From Smallanthus sonchifolius (taxonomy: Eukaryota > Streptophyta > Magnoliopsida > Asterales > Asteraceae): 64,000 bases of DNA. Positions 1-10,619 of this stretch are shown here, piece by piece. The notes under the pieces are model-generated. The model did no database searches and was not told where the DNA came from. It saw only the letters and a program-made list of their open reading frames with translations. The number at the start of each line of letters is the position of its first letter. Position 1 is the stretch's first letter. The stretch is from contig CM042042.1 of NCBI GenBank assembly GCA_023525975.1, positions 4,781,501-4,845,500 of the forward strand, written 5' to 3'. A program made the translations under genes and the position numbers.

Positions 1-131
1 GTTTTTATTCTAATTATCAAACTAAGCAATTCCACTAACCACTGATTCCTCGTGGATACGATACTCTTCTTACCCTTACTAGTTAAGTGTTTAAGGATTG
101 TTTTTGACCGACCTAACGACATCGATCAAAA

Positions 132-149
132 TGGCGCCGTTGCCGGGGA
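132..149 (+). promoter_or_regulatory. Primer-binding site, tRNA-Asp type
   Basis: TGGCGCCGTTGCCGGGGA lies three bases after the LTR end and is complementary to the CCA end of plant tRNA-Asp. The same site recurs at 48396 in a related element. Confidence 0.8.
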
Positions 150-317
150 ATCGGTGCGCTTAGTTTTGTTGCTTTAGTTTAGTGTTCTTTAGTTGATTTT
201 TATTTTATTTTTTGTTTAACAAAAACTCAAAAAGATTTTTCTTATTTTTGCTTTTATTTTTATTTTGTTTATTTTTTCGTTCAGAACTACTTGGGTGTGT
301 TAGTTGTGCAGGTCGGC

Positions 318-1817
318 ATGGACAGGAATTATATTGATGATCAATACTACTATGAGCCATGTAGTAATTGTGGCATTACTGGCCACTGGGCTCAAGATTG
401 CCCAAGATACAACTCACATGATGGTGGTCCTGAGTATCAAAGCTATCAGGAAAATTATAATCAAGACTACCACCCGAGCGGACCACCGGAACAAGACAAC
501 TATCAATCTGAACTGGATGTCATCCGGTCAGATATGAAGGAGATGACCAAAGTGGTAGAAGCAGTGGTGCAACAACAGGAAAGCCAGGCAAAAGCTCATC
601 AAGCTTTGATAGATCTTGTTTCCCACTTAACTGGGATTATTGCAAGCATCATCAAAGAAGTAGGTAAGCCTTGCAGTGCACATCAATTCTCAAGTTCCCA
701 AACCATAAACAGTGCACACCTAAATGATGTAAGTCTTCAACCCTCATCTGATTTGTCTGATGTTGAACATACTCCACCACTGGTAGTAGAGAGAGTGGTG
801 GAGTATAATGAGTCTGAATCTGATCATAATCAGGATTTTATTTCACAGAATAATTTGAAAACTGAAAATGTGAATGAACCTGTAAAAATCCCGTTTCCAG
901 ATGCTCTAATCAAACCATTTTTAAAAGAAAAAGATCCAACACAGGATGAACGATGGGAAAAGTTTGAGAAGCGTAAAATTAACTCGTTATTTTTAAATAC
1001 GCTTAAACAAGATCCTGATAATGTTGAATGTCTAAAAGGTTTGAGTACCCGAAAGCGACGGCATAAATGTCCCGAGCAAGTAAAATTGAGTGTCAGTGTG
1101 AATGCCGTGTTTACGGGTACCCTTCCCCCGAAACTCCAAGATCCAGGGGCACCTATTATTTCAATTCAAATAGGTGAAATTACATTGAATAGAGCATTAC
1201 TAGATCTTGAAGCATCTGTGAGCATAATTCCAGGGAGCCTGTATGATCAACATGAATTTGGTCCATTACAGAGAGTTAACACCACCGTGGTGTTGGCTGA
1301 TCAGACTCCCGCACATCCTCTGGGGATTGTAAAGGATGTGATTGTGAAGGTAGGAGAGCTTTATTACCCAGTGGATTTCTTGGTGTTGGATTGTGTCAAG
1401 AACACAGAGCCAACTATTATTTTGGGTAGACCGTTCTTGGCCACTGCTCAGGCAAATATTAACTGTGCTGAGGGAACGGTAAGGATGAGGTTTGGGGCTC
1501 AGAAAATGAGTCTTAAAATATTTTCAAACTTGCAAAACCCAAAAGCTAACAAAGGTGGATCACCTGAAAAGGTGAATCACATAGTCGAGAATGCTTGTGT
1601 TGTGTTTGACAGGTCAGCTGAGATGAAGAATGGTGAGACTCCAGACAATGGGAAGAAAAGGGTCAGAAAGAGAAAGCGGAAAGGGAAGAAACCGCGAGTT
1701 CATGATGTAGATCAAGAACTCTTTTCTCTGTTTATGAAGGCTTGGAGAAAATTAGATGTTGAGAGGAATTTAAGTGTGGGGAAGGAGGACTGCAAGCATC
1801 CCACCCGACCACCATGA
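318..1817 (+). CDS. Athila-like zinc-finger/retropepsin protein (non-autonomous element)
   Basis: The first ATG of the open frame is at 318, giving 499 residues. A CCHC zinc knuckle (CSNCGITGHWAQDC) lies near the N-terminus. A long polar, acidic linker follows, with a glutamine-rich helix that could form a coiled coil. An aspartic protease domain occupies about residues 260-400, ending in the family motif ILGRPFLATA. The protein closes with a very basic tail (KKRVRKRKRKGKK). The protease active-site triplet, normally DLG or DSG in this group, reads DLE at about residue 296, so it is probably inactive. The usual large gag capsid domain and all polymerase domains are absent. GCAG just upstream of the ATG could be a splice acceptor. 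The frame is uninterrupted, so the copy is either young or kept. Confidence 0.75.
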   Translation: MDRNYIDDQYYYEPCSNCGITGHWAQDCPRYNSHDGGPEYQSYQENYNQDYHPSGPPEQDNYQSELDVIRSDMKEMTKVVEAVVQQQESQAKAHQALIDLVSHLTGIIASIIKEVGKPCSAHQFSSSQTINSAHLNDVSLQPSSDLSDVEHTPPLVVERVVEYNESESDHNQDFISQNNLKTENVNEPVKIPFPDALIKPFLKEKDPTQDERWEKFEKRKINSLFLNTLKQDPDNVECLKGLSTRKRRHKCPEQVKLSVSVNAVFTGTLPPKLQDPGAPIISIQIGEITLNRALLDLEASVSIIPGSLYDQHEFGPLQRVNTTVVLADQTPAHPLGIVKDVIVKVGELYYPVDFLVLDCVKNTEPTIILGRPFLATAQANINCAEGTVRMRFGAQKMSLKIFSNLQNPKANKGGSPEKVNHIVENACVVFDRSAEMKNGETPDNGKKRVRKRKRKGKKPRVHDVDQELFSLFMKAWRKLDVERNLSVGKEDCKHPTRPP

Positions 1818-3457
1818 ACGAAGTAAGGTACACTGCGTCTGGCTGAGGACGTTAAACTTAGCACTCTTAGGAGGTAGCCTAAGGTATGTTTTACATTCAT
1901 GTCTAGTTAAATGAACTTTGCGGGTGTGTTCAATAGAAACCCTCACGAGACTCAACTCGTCCACTCGGGCTACCGAGGGGTTTAAAAGGCTTGATGCATA
2001 TGCTAAATGCATTCGTGATTCCTACGAAAGTGAGTTAGGACTTTGTTTGATTTTTTTTTGTGTTTTTGTGTGCGAGCCGGCCAAGTGTGGGGAAGTTTCA
2101 TGGGTGTTCAAGTCAGTTTGATGCTCTTAGGTTGGTTCGAGTTTAACTTTGCAGGTTCTCCATTCGGGTGGTGATTTCCGATTCTCGCTTGATTTTTGTA
2201 AAAGCTGCCCGTTTGCATCTGTGGAGCTCGATAACGAATGAAATGCTATACGATCGCATATCCAGCTAAGTTATTTAATCTTTGTATATGTCTTTTAGTT
2301 TTTGTTTCTCTTCCTACATTGAGGGCAATGTAGTGTTTAAGTGTGGGGAGGGAGACTTTCGTCTAAGTTGTTAGTGAGTCTGTATTTTGAGTCATAAAAA
2401 AAGGATATCTATAAAAATTAAAAAATTAAAAAAATGTCATTGAATTAGAATTTTTGCAAATAAATGGAAAATGATAGATAGAATTGGAAACTGCTTGTGA
2501 ATTGAAATAAAAAAAATAAAGAATAGAAAGCGCGTCTGATTTGTAATGTTTTGGTAGGCCCAGCCGACTTAAGAGCTTAAATATCCTGATATTGTATCTA
2601 GGTTTAAATGAATAATTAATTCAGAATATCTTGTGGGTTCTCATCTTAGGGGTGTCGGTAAGGTCGAAACTGTCAACATAAGGTGATAGGTACCTTTATA
2701 AACAAAAATTTATAAGTTTTTAAAATTATTTGGCACACCGCTTTATTTTTATGAAAATAAATTTGAAAGTTGGGGGCGCCCGCATTCCATAATCCATCTT
2801 GCATGAGCTTAATTAAATCAATTGAAAGCTTGAGTTTCGCCTACGTGTTTCCCTTCGGGATGGTGACTTGAAGGATACACCCATGGGCGGGACTTAGGTG
2901 ATCAATAAGTTTGGATGACTAAGTTAGGTTTATGTGTTTCCCTTCGGGATGGTGACTTGAAGGATACACCCCTATTCCGAAGCTTATGAATTTCATTGCT
3001 TAAGAACTGCAGCCTACGTGTCATATATCGTGTTCCAGCGTGATTGAAACACCACTGGGTTAGGTTCGTTCATAAAATAATAATAAAAGCTAAAAACATG
3101 CACCCATCGATCCATAATTCCATAATTTTCAAAAACAAATAAATTGGTGTTTATAATGGTGGGAAATCTATATGGTTTAACCCGGGCCTAAGCATCACCT
3201 TGAGATTGAATTAGGCTAAGTCGTAGCTTTCTGAGTATGAGACCCATAGATAGACCGTTGGCTTGGTAATAGATAGAATAATAGATCACATAATCGGGTG
3301 CTCGAGGTTCGGTGGTTGGGTTTAGTCGGATAGAAATATCAATTGTTACAGTTAGCGCGTGATTATATTTGAAATGAATGAGAGTGTGAAAAGCAGGTTC
3401 CCAATTATGATTCCATTGCAAATATTTTTCGGGACGAAAAAAAGATAAGTGTGGGGA
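1818..3457 (+). other. Non-coding internal region of the Athila-like element
   Basis: I see no credible coding sequence. GTGTGGGGA-type purine blocks recur (about 2087, 2341, 3449), as is common in the spacer before the 3' LTR in Athila elements. A block of about 37 bp (GTGTTTCCCTTCGGGATGGT and onward) occurs twice, at about 2845-2881 and 2934-2971. Confidence 0.6.
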
Positions 3458-4548
3458 TGTGATGGGATGCGGATTTTGTGTGTTTATAGTGTTTTAATCC
3501 CGCGTTTTTACATATTTTTCTTATCACATATGTTTGGATAGCGAATACTACGAGGTAATATGTTTTGTAGGTAGACGGGATTAAAAGGAAGGTGTTAGAG
3601 CAAGTTGAAATGCAGGTTACGGGAATCGGAACGAAGAAACGAAGAAGTGAAAAAGGGCTGGCAGTAACTTACGGCCAGGCCACAGTAACTTACGGTGGCC
3701 GTAAGTTACGGTGAATCGAGCATAACTTACGGTGGAAAGAAAATCAAAAAGTTTGGCCGTAAACCAGAAGCTACTAGCCGTAAGTTAGAATTTGGAATTT
3801 GTTGGCCGTAAGTTACGGTGGTCGGGAAAACAGAAAGACGCGGAACTTCGGGGACACAGCCGATTTTGAGGTTTATTTGGGGGTTTCTTCCCCAAATCGA
3901 AAGCCATCTCTTACACAACACTTTGAGGCGATTTTTAGAGGATTGACACACCCACTTGAAGATTGAAGATGATCTCCCTCACCATGAGCGGGTGATTCAC
4001 TTGTGGCTTCCTCCAGGCGGACGGTTCGTATAGGTTTTTGTATTTGATTCAGTTTATTCATGTTTGGATCTTGTTAGTTTCTGACAATAACTTGAGAGAT
4101 TGATGTATTAGTTGATTTAAACAGTTTATGATTATGCTTTGAGTTTGCTTGCTTTACGATCTTGTTCGGTTGATGACAAAACCTAGTAGCAGGGTTGGGT
4201 GACTAAAGGGGGTAACTTGGTATTCATAAATTGGGTGATTGAATTATACTGGTTTGTGACGAAACTAGTTGTATAGGTTTTCTGACAAAAAATCTGTCTT
4301 CAATTACTGTTTCAACTAATTTTCCAACACTATGTCTATGTGGTGTCCAATTGAATAACTGAGTTTTGCATAAACCTAGAATCTGAAGTTTGGAGGAGGT
4401 TGCATCTTTATTTGATCTGTGTTTTTATTCTAATTATCAAACTAAGCAATTCCACTAACCACTGATTCCTCGTGGATACGATACTCTTCTTACCCTTACT
4501 AGTTAAGTGTTTAAGGATTGTTTTTGACCGACCTAACGACATCGATCA
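3458..4548 (+). repeat. 3' LTR of the Athila-like element
   Basis: It starts TGTGATGGGATGCGG after the purine tract and ends ACATCGATCA, about 1091 bp. The end matches window bases 1-128. The part from about 4060 closely matches 47880-48250 in the second Athila-like insertion. Between 3664 and 3830 it carries several copies of the palindrome CCGTAAGTTACGG. Confidence 0.8.
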
Positions 4549-4716
4549 ACATGTCATCACTAGTCATTAGGCTAGCATAATCGTCAATGTTTCTTGCACC
4601 ACTTGTCTTTTAGCCTTTATGCCTTTTTTCGGCTTTTGATTACTCGCTTTTTCACTCCACTTTTTAACACATAAATTTATTTATTATATAAATAAATATA
4701 AAACATCGATTCAAAC

Positions 4717-5206
4717 TAGGAGTGTTAACCGTGTCGGGTTGGTGGTGTGACGGGTTGGCGGGTTGAATTATGCAACCCCGAACACGACACATATTCTTAT
4801 TTGTGTAAAAAATTTCAACCTTAACCTGGATACACATAAATTCAAGTCAACCCGAACCTGACTCGTTTAACCCATTTGTCTAAATCAAAGTTATCAACTA
4901 CTAAATCCTTAATCTAATTCATTTAAGGTAAACCAAAAAGTAATTAAATAGTTATATCTGTAAAGGAAAAAAAATTATTCAGTTCGTTTATAGTAAACAC
5001 TAAATATAAAAGTAATTGAACAGTCGTTTCTAAAATGCTAAAAATAAAAAATGCATATTTTGAAACCTAAGCGTGTTAATGGGTCAACTCGTTTTAAAAT
5101 CGGTTAACCCGAACCCGACCCGTTTAAAAAAAAGAGTCAACCTGATCACGACTCGTTTTTTTTAAAACGGGTTAAATTCGGATCATGTCAGGAATTGCCA
5201 CCCTTA
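4717..5206. mobile_element. Non-autonomous hAT element (490 bp)
   Basis: The ends are short imperfect inverted repeats, TAGGAGTG and its counterpart CACCCTTA. They are flanked by a perfect 8-bp target duplication, ATTCAAAC (4709-4716 and 5207-5214), the hallmark length for hAT elements. The inside is AT-rich with GGGTT/AACCC blocks near both ends and no coding capacity. Confidence 0.8.
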
Positions 5207-6585
5207 ATTCAAACTAAAAGGTTACACACATGAGGTAGAAAAAATACTTGGTAGATTAAACAAATTATCGTCTTATTTGACTCATTCCAACATAATTGTA
5301 ACGCAACCAGTTACTTAATTATTAAGTATAGATCTTTTAAACGGTTAACTCACTCACACACTCATTAATCATGCCCTTAAATTTACACATTTTGTCCACA
5401 ATAATTTTGAACCCTTAGCCCTTAACCTCATGGACAGGGATACATTTCCATCACACATGTACCATTATGCTACAAACCCGTTGGTCTATACACACGTGTG
5501 TTTTTAACTATAAGGATAAAGTTACAATTATATATCTATATGAAAAGAGAACATATAGGAACAATTATGCACTCCCATTGGACCCTACTGTGACGTAACA
5601 ACAAGTGATTGGTCTTTTTTTAAGCAAAACAAAATCAGTTAATGTTATATAAGTGATTTCCTATTCAATTAACAAACAAAAGCCCAGCCGAGCGATGGGA
5701 ACCTTGCCCTTACTAACAATTGACACAAGTTCGAGCCGTGTAATGCCTGTTTTTTACTTCCTTTTTTATTGGCAACGGTTTTTTTATTTTGCTAAATAAA
5801 ATTTTTTTAAACTTTGCTAAGAAAATGCATGGTTGTGTTAGAGAAGTGTATATTTGATTGTTGTGTAGAGATTAAATTTTGACACACGACTGGGGAACAT
5901 TTTTATTTTATTTTATTAAGTTTATTAATGTCTTAGGGATTTTGTATACGCGTTTTGATATATGAGATGTGATAATTCACGGCGCAACGCGCGCAGGGAA
6001 ACCCCTAGTTCTATATGGATTTAAAAAAACTTTTTTGATGTCCGTTAGTTATATGAACCAAACACGTCACAGTTTGACTAGTAGTTAACCAAATCTATAA
6101 TTTCTATAAATAAATAAAAATAAAAATAAATAAAAAAATTGTAAAGTATGCTTACCACAAAAATCATGTAATTAACTAAAAAACATTTATGCACCACTAG
6201 TGCACGTCGATTTCTAAATGTGGATCGATGTTATGCTTATTTCATTGCTCAATTATTCAATGTCCTTCCAATCAATCTTACGATTAAAAAACACATATAA
6301 AATTCATTATTGAAAAGTTCACAACTTCACATGACTTGCATTGAAATTTAATGGTTTAGAAAAAAAAATGTACTAAAAATACGAAAATTTTTATCTTGGG
6401 TGTGGGCAAGAGGACCTAATCCTCTGCATAGCTAATAAGCTTGTGACATGTCACCCTGGTGAACCTTTAATATTATAAATAATTACCTAATTATTTTGCA
6501 TTTTTATATTTTTTTGTTAAATGTCTCTTTGCTCAACGACCCCACTTGAGATAATTCACTTACAACGTACTCATACTTTAAATAA
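5207..6585. other. Intergenic AT-rich DNA with a candidate Helitron 3' end
   Basis: No gene is visible. At 5979-6008 a GC hairpin (GCGCAACGCGC) is followed about 10 bases later by CTAG and then T, the standard form of a plant Helitron 3' end on the plus strand. The matching 5' TC end could not be placed. About 5676-5740 contains a TTCGAGCC box that may be a SINE scrap. Confidence 0.4.
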
Positions 6586-6627
6586 GGGCACTACTAACCA
6601 CACACGGAGAATGCTAATTAGACTTGG

Positions 6628-6838
6628 CCATATACGCATCGTATAGGGCAATACGATGCGTATAGCCCTTCACAATTTCCCATGCCCGACATTCTCTTCC
6701 AGCCTGGTCATTCAAACATCGTATACGCCTCGTATAGGGCAATACGCTGCAGTTTAGGGTACAATGTACCTTCTGCCACTAGTCACATCACCTCGTACCC
6801 TATACGCATCGTATTGGGCTATACGATGCGTATAGGGC
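6628..6838. repeat. Left palindrome cluster of the MULE
   Basis: ATACGCATCGTAT and its reverse complement ATACGATGCGTAT flank a 6-base loop at about 6633-6664, and the same pattern returns at about 6800-6832. A weaker copy lies near 6721-6749. Each could fold as a hairpin or act as a two-fold symmetric protein site. Confidence 0.8.
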
Positions 6839-6915
6839 CTAAATTTTGTGTATTTAACCATGCAGAATTCTCATTCGAACCGAACGTATGCTTTCAAAAT
6901 TAAAAAATTATAAAC

Positions 6916-8586
6916 ATGTCTTGGTGGTGGGATGGTAACTACGGTTTTCAGGTATATTCTAACGAGTCGGTGGAAAACAATCCGCAAAGTTTTGGCGTTC
7001 AAGAGGTGAACCAGGAGGAGGTCTCGTCCAACGTTTATTCTCATCAACGGGTAAGGCTTCCAGATTTGAACGAGCCACTAAGCAATCCCGAGTTCGTATA
7101 CGGTGAACCGTCTTGCCTTACACAACCCACGAACGAATACGTATACGATGAAGTCTCTTACCCGACACAACAAACCGATGACTCCGAAGACGAAGAACAA
7201 AATAATCAAAATATGTCTTATAAAACTAACCAAAATTTTCAGTCTCGTGAGCAGTTGGTTGATTGGGCTATCCGGAGAGGACGTGACAATGGTTACGTCA
7301 TTGTCACCCGACGATCGAGGAGAAAAGGCGACGATCCGATAGAACCGTTTATCAAGGTGTGGCTTGTGTGTGACCGTCACGGCGAACGTGCGTCTACTGC
7401 CACGGTTAGACGTGCCGGTAGCAAGAAAATTGGTTGTCCCTTTAAATTGGAAGGAGGGTACCAAGAAAATACTGGTGATTGGAAATTAACGGTGAAGGAT
7501 GACAGTCATAACCACGATCCTAGTCAACATCTTGAGGCGCACTCGTTTGCAAGGAGACTGTCTCAGTCGGAACAACTTTTGGTGGGGAAGTTGTATTCGC
7601 AAAACATGTTGCCACGAAACATTCTAACAACTATAAGGGAACAAAACCCAGAGAGTAGTTGCATTAAAAAAGGCATTTATAATGCAATACAAAAGATAAA
7701 AAACGAAACGAGAGTCGGTGAAACTCCAATACAGGTTCTGGAAAACCTGCTTTCTTCAAAAAAAATACGTCTACTATACTCGAGAAAATCCTGCCACAAA
7801 TAGTGTGAAGGAGATATTTTTTGTTCATCCGAAATCGTACGAGATGTGGCGTGCATTCCCGCACGTGTTGATGATCGACGCGACATACAAAACAAACATG
7901 TACAAACTTCCATTTGTCCAAGTGGTCGGTGTGACCTCCACACACCAGTCGTTTTGCGTCGCTCATGCATTCATATCAAAAGAACGGGAGGAAAACTTCG
8001 TCTGGGTGTTACTTCAAATAAAAGCAATGTTGCAAAAGTGTATGGAGCCGCGTGTGATAGTAACAGACAGGGACAAAGCTCTTATGAACGCGTGTGATAA
8101 AATATTTCCGAGCTGTTCCAAGAACCTATGTCGGTGGCACATACACGAGAATATCGCAAAACATTGCAGGGCATCATTTACAGACGAAGACTGGAAAAAT
8201 TTCAAGTATTCATGGTCGGTATTATGTGAGTCTCCCACGCCAGATATATACCAGTACAACTTCAACCGACTTTATGAACGTCTGTACGCAGCCAAACGAG
8301 GAAGTAAGTTTTAAATATTAAATATTTAATATTCAAGTATTTAAATATTTATTCAATATTAAATATTTTTCTAGGAGTTATTGATTATGTGACTAAAAAT
8401 TGGCTGGACCCGTATAAAGAAAAGTTTGTATCCGCGTGGTCCAACAAAAACCTCAATTTTGGTCAACATACAACGAACCGAGTCGAGAGCCAGCATTCGC
8501 TCTTAAAGAGCTATCTTAGAAACGCTAACAGCTCGCTAGATAGACTTGTTGGGTTTGTTGATGAAATTGTATCAGATCAGTATTGA
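6916..8586 (+). pseudogene. MULE transposase, frameshifted and C-terminally short
   Basis: The ATG at 6916 opens a 295-codon frame with a FAR1/WRKY-GCM1-type zinc domain (about residues 100-215, including the pattern C-x-R-H...C-P-F...HNHD). An A8 run at about 7760-7767 then shifts the frame, probably one extra A. The next frame carries the MULE catalytic domain: IDATYKTN with the first Asp, TDRDKALMNA with the second Asp, and CRWHIHENI. A 71-bp intron (8304-8374, GTAAGT...CTAG) joins in frame to the last part, TTNRVESQHS, which holds the expected third acidic residue (Glu). The protein stops at 8586, before the SWIM zinc finger expected at the C-terminus. The product would bind transposon ends and cut and rejoin DNA in the nucleus. 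This copy is inactive. Confidence 0.85.
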
Positions 8587-8589
8587 CCT

Positions 8590-9115
8590 ATACGTGGCAT
8601 ATATACATTTGATTTATCTGGTTTAGGCCCCGTATTGTACCAAACGAACCAAAAAAACAAACACAAAGCCATACGCGACCCGCTTATAAAACGCTTGTTG
8701 ATTTGGATTGTGCCATCAAAAAAACTTTGAAAATGTACGTGTCTTAACCCACGATCATTAATGTTAGGTTATTAGTAAATATTAGCGGGTGAAACTGGGT
8801 AGATTAGCGATTTTTAGGTTTTAAATTAAGAACTATACGCTGCGTACAGGACCATACGTGGCGTATAGTTCTTCTGGATTGATCTAAGGAAGAAGATGAA
8901 GTCATACGCCACGTATAAGTCTATACGCTGCGTATGGCTCAGTTTACCCGGTCACATGCCTGCGTATGGCCTAGTTTGGTCGCGTATGGCTTGGTTTACC
9001 CGGCAACTCGCCCGCGTATGGCCTATTTGGCCTGCGTATGGCTCAGTTTACCCGGCAACCGCCTATACGCCACGTATAAGCCTATACGCCACGTATAAGC
9101 CTATACGTGGCATAT
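8590..9115. repeat. Central palindrome cluster between the two MULE genes
   Basis: At least six copies of (C)TATACGCCACGTATA, CATACGTGGCGTATAG or near variants occur, densest at 8832-8873, 8903-8935 and 9062-9112. The block at 8935-9060 repeats GCGTATGGCCTAGTTTGG-like units with CTCAGTTTACCCGG. It sits directly upstream of the second gene, where a promoter would be. AT-rich DNA fills 9116-9282. Confidence 0.75.
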
Positions 9116-9282
9116 ATGTTTTTAATTTAAAATTTAAATTAATTATTTATTATTATTTAATAAAAAAATATATTAATATTATTATTAATTCAATTTATTA
9201 TTTAAAATTTAAACAATATATTATTATTATTATTATTTATTATTTAAATTAAAATATTAAAAACAATTAATTATTATCAGAT

Positions 9283-10619
9283 ATGGCGGATTATGATGAT
9301 GATGTTCAGATGGATCAGCTAGACGATTTTGCGCACTATCCTTTTCTAGATTTTCCGCCCGATACAGAGGCTTATTCCCGGTCCCAGAAGCTCCGGGAGG
9401 TTCAGATGGGTCCGGGTACGGCGGTGGATTGGGCCCTCCTCGAGGAGGTGCATGAGGCCGAGCGAGCTAGGGCCATCATCGGTGAGGACACGTCATGGTC
9501 GCGTCTTTTTGACCTTTCTTTTGAGGAGACATACCGAGTGCTTGTCGTCGAGTTTCTTTCGACGTTCATCTATTCAGAGACTGGGCTGCAGCCTCTACCC
9601 GGGAGGCGCCGGATATTGAGGATCCAGATCGTATTTCTTTTTCTATTTTTGGGGACGTTTACCGTCAGACCCTCCGTCAGTGGGCCGTCACGACGGGCTT
9701 GTACTACGAGCCTGAGACAGTCGCGCCGCTATTCACCGAGGCGGTGACGGAGGTTGACAAGGAGGAACTCCTTGTTTTTTGGGGCTTGATTTCAGATAGT
9801 CCTTGGTTGGGTACCAAGGGGAGGGTCTCGGGTATTAGAGACCCTTTGTATAGATATCTGCACCGGCTTATTTCGACGTCGATCGCACCGCGTCTGAAAA
9901 GCCGTGAGTGGTGCACTGATAGAGATCTTTTCTTCCTTTTCTGCCTGCTTACTGGGAGGCGGTGCGACCTGTCCACGAGCATGGCGCTTTATTTTGCTTC
10001 AGCCTATATGAGACAGAGGCGCGGACTTTTATATGGCGGTGCATTCATCACACATATCATGCGGTCGGTCATACCATTTGGCCACCATGAGACTCAGATG
10101 TTACCGGCCATACCCCTTGTCCGATTAGATCGTCGCACGGCGAGCGGCATGCGCATCACGCACCGATTCCTGCAGGGCCTTCGGTTCGTAGGGGCCGTCT
10201 AGGACCAGGTTTGGGTCCCGGTGCCGTTGCCGCAGATGCCTGGACAGGGGGACCCGCCTATGCCTCAGCCGCTGCAGGGTATGGCGATTGAGGACGAGCC
10301 TCCACACGTCGAGCAGGTCCACGAGCATCCGCCACAGCATCCCCAACACGTACGTCGGTCTGTTAGGCTGGATAGGGCTACCCAGGCATTGCTTGATGGC
10401 CTTGTTGCCGACTCACGGCGACAGGGTCGTCAACTCGATCGCATGGAGGACCTGATGACGTGGGCGGTTGGACAGCTCGTGAATCAGTCACGAGCCGCCG
10501 GCATCGAGCCACCCCCACTACCACCGCCACGTCATTATCCGGACGACCCCGTTCAGGATGAGGGCGGGGCAGGTCAGGGTGAGGCCGGGGCAGGTCAGGG
10601 TGAGGCCGGAGCCGATTAG
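9283..10619 (+). pseudogene. Second MULE gene: ATHILA ORF1-like protein, broken
   Basis: The ATG at 9283 begins an acidic N-terminus, then SRLFDLSFEETYRVLVVEFL, which resembles the conserved start of the ATHILA ORF-1 / plant transposon protein family. The frame shifts near 9575-9600. The continuation carries RISFSIFGDVYRQTL and WAVTTGLYYEPETVAP, again family-like, and runs to a single TAG at about 10200. After that the same frame stays open to 10619, with a proline-rich segment, a possible coiled coil, and a C-terminal GQGEAGA tandem repeat. Without the two lesions it would be a protein of about 445 residues. It shares the transposase's orientation. Its molecular role is unknown to me. By analogy with accessory genes of other MULEs (VANDAL anti-silencing proteins) it might bind the nearby palindromes, but that is speculation. 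Confidence 0.6.

Larger units (their letters stand above)
1..4548 (+). mobile_element. Athila-like Ty3/gypsy LTR retrotransposon without polymerase (5' end outside window)
   Basis: Bases 1-128 repeat almost exactly at about 4421-4548, so the window opens in the last part of the 5' LTR and the element ends with a full 3' LTR. Just after the first copy, at 132, TGGCGCCGTTGCCGGGGA matches the 3' end of plant tRNA-Asp, the usual primer site of Athila-type elements. The purine-rich GTGTGGGGA before the 3' LTR (about 3449-3457) is the likely polypurine tract. The internal part (about 3.3 kb) has one ORF (zinc finger plus protease). I see no reverse transcriptase, RNase H or integrase, so movement would need enzymes from another element. 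The 1818-3457 stretch is non-coding. Confidence 0.85.

Noticed and set aside
6628..6838. Palindrome clusters considered as a CRISPR-like array
   Set aside because: Unit spacing is irregular, there are no unique spacers of constant length, the host is a plant, and the clusters lie within a transposon.
7078..7464. 128-codon minus-strand ORF opposite the MULE transposase
   Set aside because: It overlaps well-supported transposase coding sequence on the other strand and shows no domain pattern; it is a shadow frame.
8896..9252. 118-codon ORF across the central MULE palindromes
   Set aside because: The translation is built from the TATACG repeats themselves and AT-rich DNA; it reflects repeat composition, not a protein.
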